Assembly: GCA_963800475.1 (NCBI GenBank)
Contig: CAWDAZ010000004.1
Span: 1-64,000, forward strand
Direction of reading: 5' to 3'
Source of the DNA: Palsa-465 sp963800475
GTDB lineage: Bacteria > Actinomycetota > Thermoleophilia > Solirubrobacterales > Solirubrobacteraceae
Length of the DNA: 64,000 bases
Below the pieces are notes generated by a model. It was not told the DNA's origin, searched no databases, and saw nothing but the letters and a program-made list of their open reading frames with translations. Below, one piece after another: positions 20,134 through 28,872 of this stretch (the stretch's first letter is position 1; each line of letters opens with the position of its first letter). Both the position numbers and the translations under genes were made by a program.

Positions 20134-21114
20134 TTAGCGTGAGCGCTCCCGCGCTCTGGCCGCGACCCTCCGTTGCAACAAGATGCCCGAGGCGACGGCA
20201 CGCGGCCCGAGGATGCCGAGCACGAGCCCGCCCCATGTCAGCCGATCACGACGGTCGTGGCGCAGGCTTTCGCGGACGTAGTGGATTCCCTTGCGGCGTT
20301 GCGCGGTGAGAAACGACTGCACAGCGGCTGTCCTGACGAGCATGCGCCGCTGCTTGGGCCCGTAGCGCTCGAGCGCGGAGCCGTGCTCGGCGAGGGACGT
20401 CTCGGCCATCCATAGCGTGTCGGGAGCTTCGTCGAGCAATCGGGGCACGAGGTCGGGACCATGGCCGCGCAGATGGCTGTTGGGGGCATCTACGTGACCT
20501 CTCAGTAGCACCTCGGTGACGTAGTAGCTGCGCTCGTGACGAGCGAGCTCCAGCTCCCACAGGATCTCCATTGCACCCCGGCGATCGCGGTAGAAGGGGG
20601 TGTGCTCGAACACCGAGCGGTGCGCGCAGTAGGCGGCGTCGGTCTCGTAGTCATCGCGTTCGGCGAGTCGCTCCCGCCATTGGATGCGCCCGATGTAGTC
20701 GGTCGCCCCCGACGGCACCTCCGATGGCGTGATCCGGCCGTCGTCCCAGACCATCCGGCTGCGAAGGACCCTGACCCCCGGTGGCATCTGCTGCAAGATC
20801 TCGGAGAAGCGCTGGAGCGTGTGCGGGAACAGCTCCCAATCGCTGTCGCAGATCACCAGCCACTCCCCCCGAGCGTGCTCGACCGCCGTCCGCCGCGCAG
20901 GGCTGATGCCCCGATTCGTCTCGTGGGAGACGACGCGCAGCCGCGGGTCGTTCAGCCCGGCGAGCACCTCCTGGGTGTTGTCCGTGGAGCCGTCATCGAC
21001 GACCACGACCTCGTGGTTGCCGAACGTCTGGGCCAGCGCGCTGTCGAGGCACCGCCTGATCAGGGCGCCACGGTTGTAGGTCGTCACGAGGACGCTGAAG
21101 AACGGTTCCGGCAT
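20134..21114 (-). CDS. GT2 family glycosyltransferase
   Basis: The protein has 326 residues. The GT-A core is clear: FFSVLVTTYNRGALIRRCLD at the N-terminus, VVVVDDGSTDNTQEVL, NRGISPARRTAVEHA, and WLVICDSDWELFP, where DSD replaces the usual DxD. The middle (YETDAAYCAHRSVFE, GAMEILWELELARHER) resembles GT2 enzymes that check the donor sugar in a separate loop. The C-terminus has a hydrophobic stretch (WGGLVLGILGPRAVASGILL) and a basic tail (RRVAARARERSR), which may anchor it to the membrane. It sits directly upstream of the flippase gene on the same strand. Substrate is unknown. Confidence 0.8.
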   Translation of the reverse strand: MPEPFFSVLVTTYNRGALIRRCLDSALAQTFGNHEVVVVDDGSTDNTQEVLAGLNDPRLRVVSHETNRGISPARRTAVEHARGEWLVICDSDWELFPHTLQRFSEILQQMPPGVRVLRSRMVWDDGRITPSEVPSGATDYIGRIQWRERLAERDDYETDAAYCAHRSVFEHTPFYRDRRGAMEILWELELARHERSYYVTEVLLRGHVDAPNSHLRGHGPDLVPRLLDEAPDTLWMAETSLAEHGSALERYGPKQRRMLVRTAAVQSFLTAQRRKGIHYVRESLRHDRRDRLTWGGLVLGILGPRAVASGILLQRRVAARARERSR

Positions 21115-21197
21115 CGCTTGTGCTTGTGCGGGGCTGCAGCGGCGAGATCAGCGCAAGGATACGTGGGCGCGCGAGGCGGTAGTGCGGGCCCCAGCCC

Positions 21198-22193
21198 TTA
21201 CAGGGCGCTGGCAAGCCCGGCGGCGAACGCATGCAACGCGACGGTTCCGGGGTAGAGAGGCCAGCCCATTCCGCCATCGTTACGGTCGAACCACACCAGG
21301 CCACGGATCTGGGGAAACAGCCGGGGCAGGGCGGCGAACATGTGTGCAATCCACTGCGCGCGCGAGCCGCCACGGCCGTCGACCGAGGACACCTCCCCGA
21401 TGATCATCGGCTTGTCAGGGGCGACGTGGTGGACGATCTCGGCGTACGTCGAACGGAAGACCCTGGCGAAGCTCGTCCACCTGGTGTGCGCGGTGTTTCC
21501 CCAGTTGTAGCCGTCCAGACAGGTCCAATCGACGTACGCATTGCCCGGGTAGAGCTTTCCCAGGCGCGTGAACTGGTGTCGCGCGTCGATATTGGGGCAC
21601 CAGACCCAGCTCGCGTTCATTGCCCCCACCGAGGTGAAGATGTCGTGTACGTGGCGCCATGCCGCGACGAACTGACCGGGGCGGTTGCCGTTGGCCCGTG
21701 CGGCCCACGGGAACCACGTCCCATTCATCTCCCAGTCGAAGCGCAGCAGGAACGGATGGCCCCAGTGCTTGGCAGCCAGTGCAAACCGGCGGATGAAGCC
21801 GTCGTACCGGCCACCGATCAGATCCGCGAGCCGGTAGTCCGGTTCCCTCGTCGTCGAGGGGATCGACTGCGAGCTCCAGCTCAGCATTGGGGTCGCGCCG
21901 TTCGCGCGGATCCCCCGCATCGCCGGGCTGGGGAAGCCGTAGAAGGCGCAACGCGGGTCGCAGTGCGCGAACGGAGCGCCGAACTCGATCACCGAGACGG
22001 GCCTTCCGACCGCTTGCTCGAACCCCTGCACCGGAGCCATTTGCCATGGCACCGAGTCTTCGAACCAGGCCCCCCACACGAGCGGGCTTTGCGCCTGCGC
22101 GGATCCGGCGCAGGTTGCAAGGATGAACGCCAAGGCAGCAATCAGAACCACGATTGCGCCTCTGGCGCTGGGCAGACATCTAGAGCGTGACAA
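21198..22193 (-). CDS. Secreted GH26-like glycoside hydrolase
   Basis: The protein has 331 residues from a TTG start with a signal peptide (GAIVVLIAALAFILATCAGSA). GH26 marks are LRFDWEMNGTWFPWA (acid/base Glu) and KPMIIGEVSSVDG (nucleophile Glu), with WRHVHDIF, WVWCPNID and YPGNAYVDWTCLDGYNW between them. Classical GH26 mannanases have H before EMNG; here it is W. Three more members lie at 34709, 36205 and 39062. A secreted endo-hydrolase acting on a mannan-like or self-made polysaccharide is inferred. GTG further in (near 22155) is an alternative start. It is divergent from the ABC exporter genes. Confidence 0.8.
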   Translation of the reverse strand: MSRSRCLPSARGAIVVLIAALAFILATCAGSAQAQSPLVWGAWFEDSVPWQMAPVQGFEQAVGRPVSVIEFGAPFAHCDPRCAFYGFPSPAMRGIRANGATPMLSWSSQSIPSTTREPDYRLADLIGGRYDGFIRRFALAAKHWGHPFLLRFDWEMNGTWFPWAARANGNRPGQFVAAWRHVHDIFTSVGAMNASWVWCPNIDARHQFTRLGKLYPGNAYVDWTCLDGYNWGNTAHTRWTSFARVFRSTYAEIVHHVAPDKPMIIGEVSSVDGRGGSRAQWIAHMFAALPRLFPQIRGLVWFDRNDGGMGWPLYPGTVALHAFAAGLASAL

Positions 22194-22407
22194 AGCCTTA
22201 GGACCCAGAACTCACACCTTTCGTGGTCGAGCACCGAAGTCCTCGATGCTGTCCGCGGGCTGGTATTCCCACCTAACGAAAATTCGAATCCGGTTCTTCC
22301 AAGAACTGGTAGATCGTGCGGATCTGCATCAGCAGCCGCAGCTGAATCGCGAGCCCACGCTCGCCGACCTCGGCGATTCCCGTGGGCGGCGGGGTACCAT
22401 CGCGCCG
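22194..22407. other. Divergent region between GH26-like gene and ABC exporter
   Basis: The region is more AT-rich than its surroundings around 22265-22310. It carries a TACCAT box just before the exporter start and no recognisable gene. Confidence 0.5.
22395..22400 (+). promoter_or_regulatory. Putative -10 box TACCAT for a leaderless mRNA
   Basis: TACCAT is followed by CGCGCCG (7 nt) and the GTG at 22408. No Shine-Dalgarno is seen. The box supports GTG 22408 over upstream in-frame starts. Confidence 0.4.
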
Positions 22408-23280
22408 GTGGCGACAATTGAGCTCGAGCAGCCCGCACCGCCCGCGTTTCATGAGCGTTTCGACCATGTAGTCGAGCCCAGCCGAGGGTGGCTGCCCAGG
22501 CTCCCTCTGGGCGAGCTGCACAGCTTCCGCGAGCTTCTCTACTTCCTCACCTGGCGCGACATCAAGGTCCGCTACAAGCAGACCGCGCTCGGCGTGTCGT
22601 GGGCGATCCTCCAGCCCGTCCTGACGATGATCCTGTTCTCGCTGGTCTTCGGGGAGGTCGCGAAGATCAGCACGGGCGGAGTTCCCTACCCGATCTTCTC
22701 CTACGCGGCGCTCGTCCCGTGGACGTTCTTCTCCAACGCGATTCTGCTCGCGTCACTGAGCCTGACGATCAATCCGGCGCTGATCACGAAGGTGTACTTC
22801 CCGCGGGTGTTCCTCGTCACCTCGCCGATCCTCGCCAGCCTCGTCGACTTTGCACTCGCGTTTCTCGTGCTGATCGGGCTGATGGTGTTCTACGGGATCG
22901 GGCCCAAGCCGCTCGGCGTGCTGCTGCTACCGCCGCTGCTGGTGCTGGAGATCCTGACGATGTTCGGTGTCGGGGCGTGGCTGGCGGCGCTGAACGTCAA
23001 GTATCGCGACGTGCGCTTCGTCGTTCCGTTCCTGATGCAGGCTTGGATGTTCGCGACTCCGGTCGTCTACTCGACGGCCGCGCTCCCCGGAGTGTGGCGG
23101 ACCGTCTACGGCATCAACCCGATGGCGACCGTGGTCGAGGGATTCCGCTGGGCGCTCGCCGGTGGACCGCCGCCAGGCGCGCTCGCCGCCGTCCTCTCAG
23201 TCGCGTCGGGGCTGGCGATGTTCACCGCCGGATTGCTGTATTTCCTCCGCACCGAGAAGAAGTTCGCGGACGTGATCTAG
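22408..23280 (+). CDS. wzm: Polysaccharide ABC exporter, permease subunit (Wzm-like, ABC-2 type)
   Basis: The 290-residue permease opens with a short cytoplasmic segment, then ELLYFLTWRDIKVRYKQTALG, the amphipathic motif that precedes the first helix in Wzm/TagG/KpsM-type permeases. About six membrane helices follow (WAILQPVLTMILFSLVFG, LVDFALAFLVLIGLMVF, LLLPPLLVLEILTMFGVG), with AALNVKYRDVRFVVPFLMQ and YGINPMATVVEGFRWAL near the end. It should form the channel that moves a lipid-linked glycan out. Its TAG overlaps the GTG of the ATPase gene by one base, so the two are coupled. Confidence 0.9.
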   Translation: MATIELEQPAPPAFHERFDHVVEPSRGWLPRLPLGELHSFRELLYFLTWRDIKVRYKQTALGVSWAILQPVLTMILFSLVFGEVAKISTGGVPYPIFSYAALVPWTFFSNAILLASLSLTINPALITKVYFPRVFLVTSPILASLVDFALAFLVLIGLMVFYGIGPKPLGVLLLPPLLVLEILTMFGVGAWLAALNVKYRDVRFVVPFLMQAWMFATPVVYSTAALPGVWRTVYGINPMATVVEGFRWALAGGPPPGALAAVLSVASGLAMFTAGLLYFLRTEKKFADVI

Positions 23281-24548
23281 TGCCGGGTGCGGCGATCGTT
23301 GGGGACCGGGTCTCCAAGAGCTACAGGATCGGCCGGGCGCTCCAGCCGCACGACACGCTGAGGGAGGCGATCGCACACAAAGCGGGAGCCTCGGTCGCAC
23401 GGGCGAGGTCAGCCGTAGGCGGGCGCAACAAGCCGACCGGACCTGATCTGCAGACGATCTGGGCGCTGCGCGACGTGTCATTCGAGGTCCACGGCGGCGA
23501 CGTGGTCGGGATCGTCGGCAGCAACGGCGCGGGGAAGTCGACGCTGCTGAAGATTCTCACGAGGATCACCGAGCCGACAGACGGGAAGGTCGGAATCAAC
23601 GGCCGCGTCGGGTCGCTGCTCGAGGTGGGGACCGGCTTTCATCCAGATCTGACCGGCCGTGAGAACGTCTTCCTGTACGGATCGATACTCGGCATGCCCC
23701 GCTCGGAGACCCAGCGGCGATTCGACGAGATCGTCGAGTTCGCAGATGTCGGCCAGTTTCTCGACACGCCCGTGAAGCGGTACTCGAGCGGGATGCAGGT
23801 ACGGCTTGCGTTCTCGGTCGCTGCCCATCTGGAGCCCGACATCCTGCTGGTTGACGAGGTGCTGGCAGTTGGAGATGCCGAGTTTCAGCGCAAATGCCTG
23901 CGCCGGATGAGCGAGGCGGCGGGCGAGGGGAGGACGGTGCTGTTCGTCAGCCACAACATGGCCGTGATCAAGGCGCTGTGCCGCCGCGGGATCTTCATCG
24001 ACCACGGCCAGGTGGGATTCGATGGGCCGGTCGATCAGGCGATCTCGCGCTACCTCGGGAAGCTCGAGCGCGTGATGACGGTCGACGTGGCCGAGCGAAG
24101 GGACCGCTCCGGTTGGGAAGTGGTCCGCCTTATGGAGGTCCGGATCCGCGGGGGGGCGAAGGACGACGAGGTGCTCGGCACCGGTGCTCCGGCGACGTTC
24201 GAATTCGAGCTCGATGAGGCGTACCCGAGCACCACCTGCAACTTCACGATCCACGACAACCTTGGTCATCCGGTCGCCGAGTTCCGCAGCTCAAACGCAT
24301 CTCCCGAGGACATCGTCGAGGCGGAGGCGCCGACACGTTTCATCTGTGAGATCGCCGAGCTTCCACTTCTGCCGGGCCGCTACCGCATCGATGTGGCGCT
24401 CTGGGCTCAGGGCCACCTCCAGGACGGATTGCAGGGGGCGGCGGTCTTCGACGTCGAGCAGGGCGTCTGGGAGGGTCGGCCCGTGTCGGCCGACAGCGGC
24501 TTGGGCAACGTCGCGATCCCGCACCGGTGGACGAGCGCAGCGAACTAA
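23280..24548 (+). CDS. wzt: Polysaccharide ABC exporter, ATPase subunit with Wzt C-domain
   Basis: The protein has 422 residues. The nucleotide-binding domain shows Walker A GSNGAGKST (near residue 80), the Wzm/Wzt-type signature YSSGMQVRLAFSVA (near 165), Walker B ILLVDEVLAVGD and the switch histidine in FVSHNMAVIKAL. Residues from about 270 to the end form a beta-rich domain (GAPATFEFELDEAYPS, NFTIHDNLGHPVAEFR, LPGRYRIDVALW) of the Wzt_C type, which in known systems recognises the modified end of the O-polysaccharide. This suggests export of a capped chain, and methyltransferases nearby could supply the cap (inference). Confidence 0.9.
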   Translation: MPGAAIVGDRVSKSYRIGRALQPHDTLREAIAHKAGASVARARSAVGGRNKPTGPDLQTIWALRDVSFEVHGGDVVGIVGSNGAGKSTLLKILTRITEPTDGKVGINGRVGSLLEVGTGFHPDLTGRENVFLYGSILGMPRSETQRRFDEIVEFADVGQFLDTPVKRYSSGMQVRLAFSVAAHLEPDILLVDEVLAVGDAEFQRKCLRRMSEAAGEGRTVLFVSHNMAVIKALCRRGIFIDHGQVGFDGPVDQAISRYLGKLERVMTVDVAERRDRSGWEVVRLMEVRIRGGAKDDEVLGTGAPATFEFELDEAYPSTTCNFTIHDNLGHPVAEFRSSNASPEDIVEAEAPTRFICEIAELPLLPGRYRIDVALWAQGHLQDGLQGAAVFDVEQGVWEGRPVSADSGLGNVAIPHRWTSAAN

Positions 24549-24662
24549 GCTGGACTCAGGCGGCGGCCGGCAGTGGGTTGGCGCCGTAGCGGCCGAGGGC
24601 GGCGGTCTCGGTTGGATCGTCCGGCACCAGATGGATCTGGCAAAGGCGCACGGCCACGTCTT

Positions 24663-26327
24663 TCAACGGTTCCCGGGACGCAAGCCTAGGCGGCTCGTAT
24701 CGCCGAGCAGCAAGGTGGCGGCGAACCGCAGCAGGCTGTACGTGCCGCGAACCTCGATCCGGCGCAGGTCGAAGGAGTCGGTGGCGGGTCGGTTGTGTCC
24801 GGGCGTCACTCCACAGGCGCTCCAGAAGCCGCACCGCTCTACCGCGTCACGTGCACCCGGACTGACCTCCCCGAACGGATAGGCGAAGTTGGTCACCGGA
24901 ACGCCAAGTACCTGCTCGAGGTCCTCCTTGGAGCCGAGCGCCTGTTCCCGGATGGCAGCGGGTTCCAGCGTCGTGAGGTCCGGGTGGGTCCGCGTGTGGG
25001 CGCCGAACTGGATTGCCCCGAGCATGTCGCGCGCTCGCGTGAGGTCAAACACGGGACGGGGCGCCAGTACCGGATCTGTTGCGCCTGGATTGCGCCCCTG
25101 GTGCCCGGTGATCAGGAACACGATCGCGGTGAGCCCGAGACGCTCGAGGATCGGCCGCGCGACGGTGTCGTTGTCCACGTACCCGTCGTCGATCGTGATC
25201 ACCACCGACCGCGGCGGCGGGAAGCGATGCTCGCGCCGGTATTCGACGTACTCGCTGAGGCTGATCACGTTGTACCCGCCGTGCTTGAGCAGCGCCATCT
25301 GCCGCGCGAACCGTCTCCGCGGCACGACATACCTGCTCGCCTGCTCATCGTCCTCGCCGAACGCGTGGTAGCGCAGAATCAGCGTCCCGCGCCGTGATCT
25401 GCGCCATAGGTCGTGGTCGCTCTCAGCCTTCACGCCATACCAGTAGGAGTGGTTCCACGCCAGCCGAAACCAGTCACGCCTCCATTTGTCCCGAGGCAGG
25501 ACAAAGCCCAGTCGCGCGAGCGCACGTGGCCTGACCCGCAGCGCGAGCGCAAGGTTCCGCAGCACGATCAGCCTCCACGACCAGACGCCATACCCGCCGA
25601 ACTCCATCTTCTCGATCATCGGCGGGTGCCGGCGATAGAGCTCGACCGCAAGCCGACCGCGGAGCTCCATGTCGGCAACGATCTCCCTCCAACCACGAGT
25701 TCGGTACTCGGTCACGACGGCGTCGGGGAGGAGCCGGAACTGCACACCCACCTGATCGAGGCGGTACGCAAACTCGAAGTCGTTTTCGCGGACCAGGTCG
25801 GTCGCGAATCCACCGACTTGCTCGAACGCGGCACGCGTTACCGAACAGTTGCCCGCATAGCAGTCCACGTACGTGAGCTGTGTCGATGCCAGCTGGGCGT
25901 TGTGCGCCCGCGCCACATCGACTCGCGACAGCGCAAACCGATCGGCATCCGCAGGAACACGGTGATCGATGACGCCGACACCGGCGATCTTCTGCTCGAC
26001 GCGGTGCGCCCGCAGATGCGCGGCCACCAGCTCCCGCCCGGCCTCCTCGTCGTCGTCGATGAACAACAGGATCTGTCCCTCCGCGCGCGCGGCGCCCGCG
26101 TTGCGCGCGGTGGATGGGCCGGCCTGCTGCTGGGTGATGACGGACAGCCGATATGGCGGCGCCAGCCCGTCCAGCATCTCCGCCGTTCCGTCCGTCGAGC
26201 CGTCCACGACGACCACGACCTCGAAGGCATCGGCGGGTGCCGTCTGCCGTCCTAGCGAGTCCAGGCACGACCGCAGCAGCTCGCGGCGATCGTGAGTCGT
26301 GATGATGACGCTCAGCTCCGGCGCCAT
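24663..26327 (-). CDS. GT2 glycosyltransferase fused to a NodB-type polysaccharide deacetylase
   Basis: The protein has 554 residues. The N-terminal GT2 domain (1-240) has LSVIITTHDRRELLRSC, VVVVDGSTDGTAEML, AGPSTARNAGAARAEG and ILLFIDDDEEA, with the metal-binding DDD. A linker of about 90 residues follows. The C-terminal domain (330-540) is a polysaccharide deacetylase with VVITIDDGYVDND (catalytic and metal Asp), FGAHTRTHPDL (HxxxH) and TNFAYPFGE. It could couple sugar addition to N- or O-deacetylation of the same chain. ATG 26327 overlaps the TGA of the upstream gene, and a longer upstream reading is excluded by that coding sequence. Confidence 0.85.
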   Translation of the reverse strand: MAPELSVIITTHDRRELLRSCLDSLGRQTAPADAFEVVVVVDGSTDGTAEMLDGLAPPYRLSVITQQQAGPSTARNAGAARAEGQILLFIDDDEEAGRELVAAHLRAHRVEQKIAGVGVIDHRVPADADRFALSRVDVARAHNAQLASTQLTYVDCYAGNCSVTRAAFEQVGGFATDLVRENDFEFAYRLDQVGVQFRLLPDAVVTEYRTRGWREIVADMELRGRLAVELYRRHPPMIEKMEFGGYGVWSWRLIVLRNLALALRVRPRALARLGFVLPRDKWRRDWFRLAWNHSYWYGVKAESDHDLWRRSRRGTLILRYHAFGEDDEQASRYVVPRRRFARQMALLKHGGYNVISLSEYVEYRREHRFPPPRSVVITIDDGYVDNDTVARPILERLGLTAIVFLITGHQGRNPGATDPVLAPRPVFDLTRARDMLGAIQFGAHTRTHPDLTTLEPAAIREQALGSKEDLEQVLGVPVTNFAYPFGEVSPGARDAVERCGFWSACGVTPGHNRPATDSFDLRRIEVRGTYSLLRFAATLLLGDTSRLGLRPGNR

Positions 26328-27967
26328 CACCGAGGTGGCCCGCCAGGTGCTGCGACCTTCCACAGGAACCGTAGGCCGCGGTCGCCTCGCAGGATTTCGA
26401 TGCGCGGAATCTGGTAAGGGTCGACCCCGGGTCGTGCAAGCCCGCGTTCGGTCGTGAACGCCCCCGAGAGACCGGCGTCTGCCGCGATCCGCTTCGCGGC
26501 GGCGTCGTAAGCGCCGTACGGATACGCCAAGAACGAGGGCCGTCCCACCGACAGCGCCTCTAGGTCGGCGATCGATCCGTTGATCTCCTCTGAGGCCTCC
26601 TCGGTCGGCAGGCCGCTCAGCGGCCGATGCGTTCGCGTGTGCGCACCGATCGCGAGGTCGTTGTGCGTCAGCGTGCGAAGGCCATCCGCGTCCAGCAGCG
26701 CCAGAGGCGTGCGCTCGTGCTGAGAGCTCCATTCGTTGGTCCGGCCGACCAGACCGGTGACCGCGAACGCGACTGCCGGAAGGTGAAGCTCGCGCAAGGT
26801 GGGCAGCGCGGCATCCGCGAGGTCACGCAGACCGTCGTCGAAGGTGAGCAGCAATGCTCGGCGCGGTACGCCTCCGCCCTCCAGGAAGCGACGGAACTCC
26901 TCGGCGTCGATAAAGTTGAAATAGCTTGCGAGCAGCTTGAGCTGGCGCCGGAACCGCCCGGGGGGGACACCATACGGCTCAAGTGTGCCTGCCCCTCTGA
27001 GGTCCGAGATCGAGTGGTAGCACAGGACGCGGACCGGTCGCGGCTGAGGCACGCCGCCCGCGGCGCGGACCCCGGCGCAAAACTCGAGATCCTGGACGCG
27101 GTAGAACCACCGGATCGTCCACGGACGGATTGAGCCCACATCGATCAGTGCCAGGACGAGCCGCCGGAGGGGGCGGCGAATCCATCGTCCGGGCAGGCGG
27201 TCCGCAAGCAGCTCCCGGCGGCTTCGAAGCGAGGCCGCCAGATCCGGATGCTTGCGCGCCAGCATCACCCACGCGCGGCCGTTGTCTCGCCATTGACGCA
27301 GGTACCGCCGAGGGGTCACGACATAGCGCTGCCAACTGATCGCATCTGGGTTGAACGCAGGCCTGTAGCCGGCCTGTGCCAGCCGCCGCCCGAAATCCAG
27401 GTCGGCGCCGCCGAACGAGCCGCCGCGCGTGAAGTTCTCGTCGAAGCCGCCCAGCTCGAGAAAGACCTCGCGTGGTAGCGACATCTGACCGGTGAGGAAA
27501 TCGCGCACCTCGAGCTGCCCATCGTGGGCGAGCAGCGCCAGCCGGCGGTCCTCGGCCCACGCTCCGACGGCCTGCGCCAGGAAGCTCGGCGGGGACTCTG
27601 GATGCAAGGGGATGTGACCAAACACCACGTCTGCGCCCTCGCGATGCGATCTTGCGTGCTCGGCCAGCAGCCCCGGATGCGCCTCCATGTCGTCGTCGAG
27701 GAACAGGAGCAATTCGCCTCGGGCGGCCGCAGCTCCTCGGTTGCGCGCGGCGGCGTTACCGCGGTTGGCCTGCTCGACGACGGTCAGCGGGAAACCAGGC
27801 TGGAGCCCGCGCAGCGCGGCAGCAGTGCCATCAGTGGAACCGTCGACAACGACCACGACTTCGAACGGTTCGGCGCCCTCCTGCGAGCTCAGGGCGCGCA
27901 CCGTGGCGAGCACCACCTCTCGGCGCTGGTACGTGGGGATCACCACGGTGAAGCGAAATGAAGTCAT
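26327..27967 (-). CDS. GT2 glycosyltransferase fused to a NodB-type polysaccharide deacetylase
   Basis: The protein has 546 residues and the same architecture as its downstream neighbour. The GT2 part shows FTVVIPTYQRREVVLATV, VVVVDGSTDGT, NRGNAAARNRGAAAARG, LLLFLDDDMEAHPG and GGFDENFTRGGSFGGADLDF. The deacetylase part shows RVLCYHSISD, ALLLTFDDGLRDLAD, IGAHTRTHRPLSG and FLAYPYGAYD. All metal and catalytic motifs of the CE4 family are present. ATG 27967 overlaps the TGA of the upstream GT2 gene. The two fusions differ enough in sequence to be old duplicates rather than a recent tandem copy. Confidence 0.85.
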   Translation of the reverse strand: MTSFRFTVVIPTYQRREVVLATVRALSSQEGAEPFEVVVVVDGSTDGTAAALRGLQPGFPLTVVEQANRGNAAARNRGAAAARGELLLFLDDDMEAHPGLLAEHARSHREGADVVFGHIPLHPESPPSFLAQAVGAWAEDRRLALLAHDGQLEVRDFLTGQMSLPREVFLELGGFDENFTRGGSFGGADLDFGRRLAQAGYRPAFNPDAISWQRYVVTPRRYLRQWRDNGRAWVMLARKHPDLAASLRSRRELLADRLPGRWIRRPLRRLVLALIDVGSIRPWTIRWFYRVQDLEFCAGVRAAGGVPQPRPVRVLCYHSISDLRGAGTLEPYGVPPGRFRRQLKLLASYFNFIDAEEFRRFLEGGGVPRRALLLTFDDGLRDLADAALPTLRELHLPAVAFAVTGLVGRTNEWSSQHERTPLALLDADGLRTLTHNDLAIGAHTRTHRPLSGLPTEEASEEINGSIADLEALSVGRPSFLAYPYGAYDAAAKRIAADAGLSGAFTTERGLARPGVDPYQIPRIEILRGDRGLRFLWKVAAPGGPPR

Positions 27968-28872
27968 CGGCCGAGCAGTCGCTCCAGCAGCGCCCAGCGG
28001 GCCGATCCGTACAGCAGCCCCAGCGCAAACACCGCATCGGCCCTGGCGGCGTCCCGGTCCTTGGCGCACTTCTCAAGCGCCCACTTCGCGTGCCGGATCA
28101 CGTCGTACCGAAGCCGAACCAGCGTGTACGAATCCCGAAGGTGTACGTGCTTGGTCAGGAACGCGCCCTGACCCATGGCATAAGCCCACTGGAGCCGCAC
28201 GTAGCTCTTCTTGGGCCGCCATGCCTGGTGGTAGACGAGGGCTGCTGGCAGGTAGCGGACCCGATATCCGGCCTCAAGTGCGCGGAAGCAGTAGTCGTTG
28301 TCGGCCGCAGGGTAGGGGCCGCCGAGCCCAAGCCGCGGGTCGAACGGACCCAGGCGCTCGTAGATCGCGCGCGTGAACCCCATGTTGTTGGAGCCCAGCA
28401 CGTCATTCCACACCCGTCCCTCGTATAGCTTCGGCGCCTCCTCGTCCATCAGCGACGGAGCGAAGCCATCGGGCTGGTCAGTGGCGATGAAGCGCACCCG
28501 GCCGCTGACGAGCGTGGTATCTGCTTCCGCCTGGATGGCCCGCGTGATCACGCCAACCCAATCGGGAGCGACGAGGATGTCGTCGTCGGTGAACACGAGG
28601 ACTTCCTCACCTGCGATTGCGCAGGCCTCGTTTCGAGCACGCGACACTCCTCTAGCCGCCGTGTGCCGGTAAAGCACCCGGCAGCCCCGGACCGTGCCCA
28701 GCTCCGCGAGCGCGCGGTTCTCGGCGTCGCTCTGGTCCACGATCACTATCTCGCGCGGTAGCTCGCCGCCGGCGAGGATCGACGCGACGCACTCACCCAG
28801 CAGCTTGGGGCGGTTACGGCTCGGGACGATCACGGACGTCGGCAGCGTCCGCGGCGAGGCGTCGTCGCTCAC
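27964..28872 (-). CDS. GT2 family glycosyltransferase
   Basis: The protein has 302 residues from GTG 28872, which overlaps the stop of the upstream gene (GTGA). The GT-A core reads TSVIVPSRNRPKLLGECV, EIVIVDQSDAENRAL, ARGVSRARNEACAIAG and VLVFTDDDILVAPDW. LGSNNMGFTRAIYERLGPFD and ADNDYCFRALEAGY form the acceptor-side region. The FTDDD motif supplies the metal-binding aspartates. It has no deacetylase extension. It is one of five genes in the overlapping operon 30994-24663, which probably builds one repeat unit. Confidence 0.85.
   Translation of the reverse strand: MSDDASPRTLPTSVIVPSRNRPKLLGECVASILAGGELPREIVIVDQSDAENRALAELGTVRGCRVLYRHTAARGVSRARNEACAIAGEEVLVFTDDDILVAPDWVGVITRAIQAEADTTLVSGRVRFIATDQPDGFAPSLMDEEAPKLYEGRVWNDVLGSNNMGFTRAIYERLGPFDPRLGLGGPYPAADNDYCFRALEAGYRVRYLPAALVYHQAWRPKKSYVRLQWAYAMGQGAFLTKHVHLRDSYTLVRLRYDVIRHAKWALEKCAKDRDAARADAVFALGLLYGSARWALLERLLGR

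Noticed and set aside
22265..22310. tRNA-like T-loop text (attcgaatccgg)
   Set aside because: No matching acceptor stem, anticodon arm or D-arm can be folded around it.
24549..24662. Terminator between the convergent Wzt and fusion genes
   Set aside because: The segment is GC-rich with several weak stems but no clear stem-loop followed by a U-tract, so nothing specific can be called.
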